Source of the DNA: Gemmatimonadaceae bacterium
Lineage (GTDB): Bacteria; Gemmatimonadota; Gemmatimonadetes; Gemmatimonadales; Gemmatimonadaceae
Direction of reading: 5' to 3'
NCBI GenBank assembly: GCA_014378185.1
Contig: JACMOE010000307.1
Span: 1-6,452, forward strand
Length of the DNA: 6,452 nt
How positions within the stretch are numbered: position 1 is the first letter of the stretch; each line of letters starts with the position of its first letter. Positions 5,695-6,452 of this stretch are shown piece after piece. Made by a program: the position numbers and the translations under genes. A model generated the notes under the pieces. It saw only the letters and a list, made by a program, of their open reading frames with translations, ran no database searches and was not told where the DNA came from.

Positions 5695-6452
5695 TCCCAC
5701 GCGGGCCGTGCTATCGGCTGCTCGGCGCGCTGCCCGGACGCCGCACGCGCCGCTGTTGCTCGCCATCTCCGGTGGGCTCGTTTCGATGGTGCTGCTGAGC
5801 GCATTGTCTGCGGTGGCGCGCCGGAGCATTGCGGCCGTGGCCACCTTCGATCATGGCACGGGCCCGAGCGCGACGCACGCCGTTGGCCTGGTGAGCGACG
5901 TCGCTGCCATGGCGGGCTTGCCGGTGGTGATCGGCCAAATGGGCGCGGACGACGGCGCGTCGGCGCGCGAGGCGACATGGCGTACGGCGCGTCACCAGTT
6001 TCTGCGCGAGGCGGCGTCTCGACTGGGCGCGCGAGTCGTCACCGCTCATACCGAGGATGACCAGATCGAGACCGTGCTGATGCGGATCATGCGTGGCACC
6101 GGTGGGCGCGGCATTGCGGCGCTGTACGCCGAGGGAAGCGTCATGCGTCCGTTCGTGACGCTACGCCGCGGAATGCTGGAGGACTACGCCGGCGCTGCCT
6201 CCGTGACCTGGGTGGATGATCCGAGCAACCAGTCGCGGGCGCACGCGAGGAACCGCGTGCGGCACGACCTGCTGCCCGCACTCCGCGCCGTGTCGCCAGG
6301 TCTGGATGGCCAGCTCCTCGATGCGGCGCGCCAGTCGGCGCGGCTCCGGCTCGACGTGGATGCCTTCGTCGACCGTGTGGTCTGTCCGCGCCTCGACGCA
6401 CATCGCCTTGTGGTGGCAGCCGGTGACTTGAAGGGATATGATCGCGAGTCGC
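5684..6452 (+). CDS. tilS: tRNA(Ile2)-lysidine synthetase TilS, N-terminal part (runs off right edge)
   Basis: TilS uses ATP and lysine to turn the wobble C34 of tRNA-Ile(CAU) into lysidine, so that it reads AUA and is charged with Ile; it is a cytoplasmic enzyme and normally essential. 256 codons are visible. Residues 1-23 form a short lead, then LLLAISGGLVSMVLL (24-38) is the PP-loop. The family motif is SGGxDS, and here the Asp is Val33 (GTT at 5780-5782). TFDHGTGPSA (54-63) replaces the usual VDHGLRPES. Well-kept segments follow: AREATWRTARHQFL (94-107), TAHTEDDQIETVLMRIMRGTG (120-140), RPF (155-157), and WVDDPSNQSRAHARNRVRHDLLPAL (from 176), typical of TilS. ATG 5684 is used; GTG at 5681 is directly upstream in frame. 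No Shine-Dalgarno is seen. Identity is firm despite the altered PP-loop. It is transcribed away from the small membrane protein gene. Confidence 0.93.
   Translation, partial: MHHDPTRAVLSAARRAARTPHAPLLLAISGGLVSMVLLSALSAVARRSIAAVATFDHGTGPSATHAVGLVSDVAAMAGLPVVIGQMGADDGASAREATWRTARHQFLREAASRLGARVVTAHTEDDQIETVLMRIMRGTGGRGIAALYAEGSVMRPFVTLRRGMLEDYAGAASVTWVDDPSNQSRAHARNRVRHDLLPALRAVSPGLDGQLLDAARQSARLRLDVDAFVDRVVCPRLDAHRLVVAAGDLKGYDRES

Noticed and set aside
5565..5978. Upstream extension of the small membrane protein to 195 residues
   Set aside because: The added part is antisense to tilS, Arg/Pro/Ser-rich and without motif; a good Shine-Dalgarno supports the TTG at 5564.

Overview
The window is GC-rich (clearly above 60%) bacterial chromosomal DNA with tightly packed, ordinary-looking genes. 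Signal peptides, outer-membrane proteins (a FadL-type porin and a secreted metallopeptidase with a probable barrel end) and the style of the large secreted peptidase-propeller protein point to a Gram-negative. Gemmatimonadota is my best guess, but that is inference from protein style, not a database match. I see no mobile element, CRISPR array, rRNA or tRNA.

Layout: (1) 1-568, minus strand: the N-terminal 189 residues of a FadL/OmpP1-family outer-membrane transporter, cut by the left edge. (2) 569-788: a divergent intergenic region with a good sigma70-like promoter for the transporter and a leader with competing inverted repeats. (3) 789-2396, plus strand: complete malate synthase A (aceB), with all key active-site motifs. 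(4) 2397-2411: a 15-base convergent gap filled by a small stem-loop. (5) 2412-5360, minus strand: a 982-residue exported protein with a gluzincin metallopeptidase domain (HEFAH plus a downstream Glu), six PD40/TolB-like propeller repeats and a probable beta-barrel-like C-terminal region. (6) 5391-5564, minus strand: a 57-residue two-helix membrane protein with a TTG start, just upstream of the peptidase and probably co-transcribed with it. (7) 5565-5683: a second divergent intergenic region. (8) 5684-6452, plus strand: the N-terminal 256 residues of TilS, tRNA(Ile2)-lysidine synthetase, cut by the right edge.

Functional links: the FadL-type transporter and malate synthase are divergent neighbours. 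They fit one theme, uptake of fatty acids or other hydrophobic substrates and use of the resulting acetyl-CoA through the glyoxylate bypass. The small membrane protein and the peptidase form a likely two-gene envelope unit of unknown role. The points most worth a second look are the TilS PP-loop, which reads SGGLVS where SGGxDS is expected; a perfect 16-bp palindrome centred on the tilS start codon; and the peptidase-propeller-barrel protein with its small partner. I found no clear evidence of a wholly new multi-gene system.
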